Shown here piece after piece: positions 62,365-64,000 of a stretch of 64,000 bases of DNA; position 1 is the first letter of the stretch, and each line of letters starts with the position of its first letter. This stretch comes from a filamentous cyanobacterium ESFC-1 (GTDB taxonomy: Bacteria; Cyanobacteriota; Cyanobacteriia; Cyanobacteriales; Spirulinaceae). The notes under the pieces are model-generated. The model saw only the letters and a list, made by a program, of their open reading frames with translations. It searched no databases and was not told the origin of the DNA. The stretch covers positions 4,101,795 to 4,165,794 of the forward strand of contig KB904821.1 in NCBI GenBank assembly GCA_000380225.1, in the 5' to 3' direction. A program made the position numbers and the translations under genes.

Positions 62365-64000
62365 ATGTCCGATTGGTGGCAAAACTGCGAAAAAGAAGTT
62401 CTCAACTGGCTTGGGATACAAACCCTGCAATCTACCCCAGAACAACACACTATGGTAGGCATTCCTGATGTAGACCGCGAACAAATTTATACAGACTTCC
62501 TGCACGAAGCTCAAGAACTCCTGCAAGTGATCGAACAAGAATTGTTATCGCTGCGGGATGAATATTCCACGGCCAAAGTGCATAATTTGATGCGGGCGGC
62601 TCATACCCTCAAAGGGTCTTCGGCCAGTATGGGATTGCACAATCTAAGTCAAATTGCCCACGGCTTAGAAAGTATTTTTAAATCCCTGTATAACCCGGAA
62701 GTTCAGATTGATGCAGAACTCGAAACCCTGCTTTTGGGGGCGTATGAATATCTACAGTTAGCCGTGGCTGAGGCTAGTTTACGCGGGACTAAAAGCGATC
62801 CTCAAGCTCTCAATCGCGCGGCCGAAGCCTTAGCGAAGGTACAAAAGAAACTAGGCGATTATTACAATCCCGACGCAGAAATTCCCTCCTCGGTCGAGTT
62901 GGGGTTTGATATTGTCGGGTCGATTTTTGAAGTGGGAGTACAACAACGCATTGAGGAAATTGAACGAGCGCTTCAAAGTCAAAATGCCTACGAAGTTGAA
63001 GAAACTTTATCGGGGGCGACTACGATCTTTTTAGGTTTGGCAGAATCTTTAAATCTGCCGGGATTTGGCGAAATTGCCCAAGTGACTCAAAAGGCAATTC
63101 GGAACAATCGCGATCGCGTCCTCGAAATTGCCCCCATTGCCTTAGAGAACTTTGTAGAGGCGCAGCAGCAAGTCTTAGCGGGCGATCGCCAATTGGGTGG
63201 CCAACCTTCAGAAGCTCTACAACTCTGGGTTGCCGACGATTCTACCACGACTGCCGCCGATTCTCTCGAAGCAGAATCCCTTTTTGATGCTTCTACCACC
63301 ATTGATATCGAAGCTGATGAAGCTTGGGATTTCTCCGAAGACGCGATCGCCCCCGAATCCACTTCACCTCACACGGATTCGGCGGAACTCAACGACTTTG
63401 CCGATCGCGAAGAACCCAGTCTTGACAGTATTTTCGGCAACGTTAATCCCACCGAACTCGACCACTTTGGCCCCCTCGAAGATACCGAAACCCCCGAACT
63501 CGAACCCGAACCTGAAGCTGAAGCGCCCCTAGAGTTTGAGACCGTTCCCCTCGAAGCCGAAGCCGATTTTGACCTAGAAGAATACGCAGGAGAACCTGAC
63601 CCCGATCCAGAACCGGAGTTAGACACCCTGACCCAGACTCCTAAACCCTCGGTTGGCCATAGTCCAGCAACGGTGCGAGTGGAATTAGAGCGTCTCAAGC
63701 GGCTCAACTTTCAAGCCGGGGAATTATCGATTAATCAAAACAATCAGATGGTGCAAAACCAGCAGTTGTTGGGGGCGCTGCGAGATTTGCGATCGCGTAT
63801 GCAACAACACGCTCGCACCCTCAACCGCTTGCGATCCTGGCAATCGGGCAATGGCGACCCCATAATCTCAACTCCCACCGCTTCAGACCCCAATGGTAAC
63901 GGTCACAGCTTAAATCTACTCGACTTGGATAGTTTGGAGTTGGAGCAGTACAGCGAATTGGGCTTACTGTTGCAAAAAGCCCAGGAAGAAATGGTGCAAA
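62365..64000 (+). CDS. CheA-type histidine kinase (partial, runs off the window)
   Basis: Open frame from ATG 62365 to the window end, at least 545 codons, in frame throughout. The first domain is a histidine phosphotransfer domain: His80 in 'MRAAHTLKGSSASMGLHNLSQIAHGLESIF'. A second, His-less HPt-like helix bundle follows (about 175-250), then a long acidic Pro/Glu linker (about 280-430). A helical dimerisation-like segment ('ATVRVELERLKRLNFQAGELS') precedes the cut. The kinase and receiver parts lie beyond the window. An alternative ATG lies at 62452. The heptamer array separates it from the receptor gene, its probable signalling partner. Confidence 0.88.
   Translation, partial: MSDWWQNCEKEVLNWLGIQTLQSTPEQHTMVGIPDVDREQIYTDFLHEAQELLQVIEQELLSLRDEYSTAKVHNLMRAAHTLKGSSASMGLHNLSQIAHGLESIFKSLYNPEVQIDAELETLLLGAYEYLQLAVAEASLRGTKSDPQALNRAAEALAKVQKKLGDYYNPDAEIPSSVELGFDIVGSIFEVGVQQRIEEIERALQSQNAYEVEETLSGATTIFLGLAESLNLPGFGEIAQVTQKAIRNNRDRVLEIAPIALENFVEAQQQVLAGDRQLGGQPSEALQLWVADDSTTTAADSLEAESLFDASTTIDIEADEAWDFSEDAIAPESTSPHTDSAELNDFADREEPSLDSIFGNVNPTELDHFGPLEDTETPELEPEPEAEAPLEFETVPLEAEADFDLEEYAGEPDPDPEPELDTLTQTPKPSVGHSPATVRVELERLKRLNFQAGELSINQNNQMVQNQQLLGALRDLRSRMQQHARTLNRLRSWQSGNGDPIISTPTASDPNGNGHSLNLLDLDSLELEQYSELGLLLQKAQEEMVQ

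Noticed and set aside
62072-62538. Frames rich in Trp-Leu-Val-Val across the heptamer array, some covering the start of the cheA-like gene
   Set aside because: They are translations of 7-base repeats, not proteins.

Overview
This 64 kb window is a chromosomal segment of a cyanobacterium. The evidence is the dense scatter of the HIP1 octamer (GCGATCGC), photosynthesis genes (petG, cytM, a Tab2/Atab2 homologue, an orange-carotenoid-protein C-terminal-domain homologue, a GUN4-domain protein), a cyanobacterial open-TCA bypass gene pair, and long intergenic arrays of CCAACAA-type heptamer repeats. I cannot fix the genus. The repeats fit a filamentous, possibly non-heterocystous strain, but that is inference. 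I recognise no rRNA, tRNA, CRISPR array or transposase gene.

Layout. 0-9.5 kb: MscS-cNMP channel, exported NUC1 nuclease, HAD phosphatase, QueG, carotenoid-binding CTDH, AnmK and a Ser/Thr kinase. 9.5-16.4 kb: a minus-strand cluster (glycosyltransferase, membrane protein, acidic protein), Tab2, then a succinate-semialdehyde dehydrogenase followed by a ThDP enzyme that is best read as 2-oxoglutarate decarboxylase. 16.6-23.2 kb: an accessory island (below). 23.4-33.5 kb: PHP phosphoesterase, CDF metal exporter, a 1.2 kb AT-rich gene-free stretch, a TPR protein, DacB, an exported methyltransferase with a beta-propeller lipoprotein, and an HtrA-like protease with two PPC domains. 33.5-47.2 kb: envelope proteins (OB-like lipoprotein, SLH lipoprotein, exosortase substrate, DUF3370, M48 protease, GldG-like protein), cytM/petG, rsmD, a dihaem cytochrome, a MoxR ATPase, ribF and an MBL hydrolase. 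47.7-57.4 kb: rhomboid protease, ABC ATPase, scpB, DUF760, YggT, upp, GUN4-domain protein, ffh and an Hsp70-like protein. 57.9-64 kb: a giant five-GAF chemoreceptor followed by a CheA-type kinase cut off by the window end, which together look like a taxis operon.

The most unusual content is 17.26-23.22 kb. A 1155-residue protein joins a regulator-like HTH region, a ribbon-helix-helix-like segment, a SAM-methyltransferase-like Rossmann fold, a complete reverse-transcriptase core (motif A Asp, GLNQG, YVDD) and a HEAT-like helical C-terminus. Eleven bases downstream is an 825-residue UvrD/PcrA-type helicase with a DnaQ-type 3'-5' exonuclease inserted between its helicase motifs. Two small genes of unknown function (98 and 56 codons) diverge from it, and a strong stem-loop with a T-tract lies in the divergent spacer. 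The pair is poor in HIP1 and AT-rich relative to its neighbours. I read it as a horizontally acquired, probably anti-phage RT system whose architecture does not match the named DRT types, retrons, DGRs or CRISPR-RTs that I know.

The window also carries several intergenic repeat families: heptamer ladders, a roughly 165-180 bp element in three oriented copies, a 108 bp MITE-like palindrome with isolated half copies, and a 75 bp-period direct repeat.
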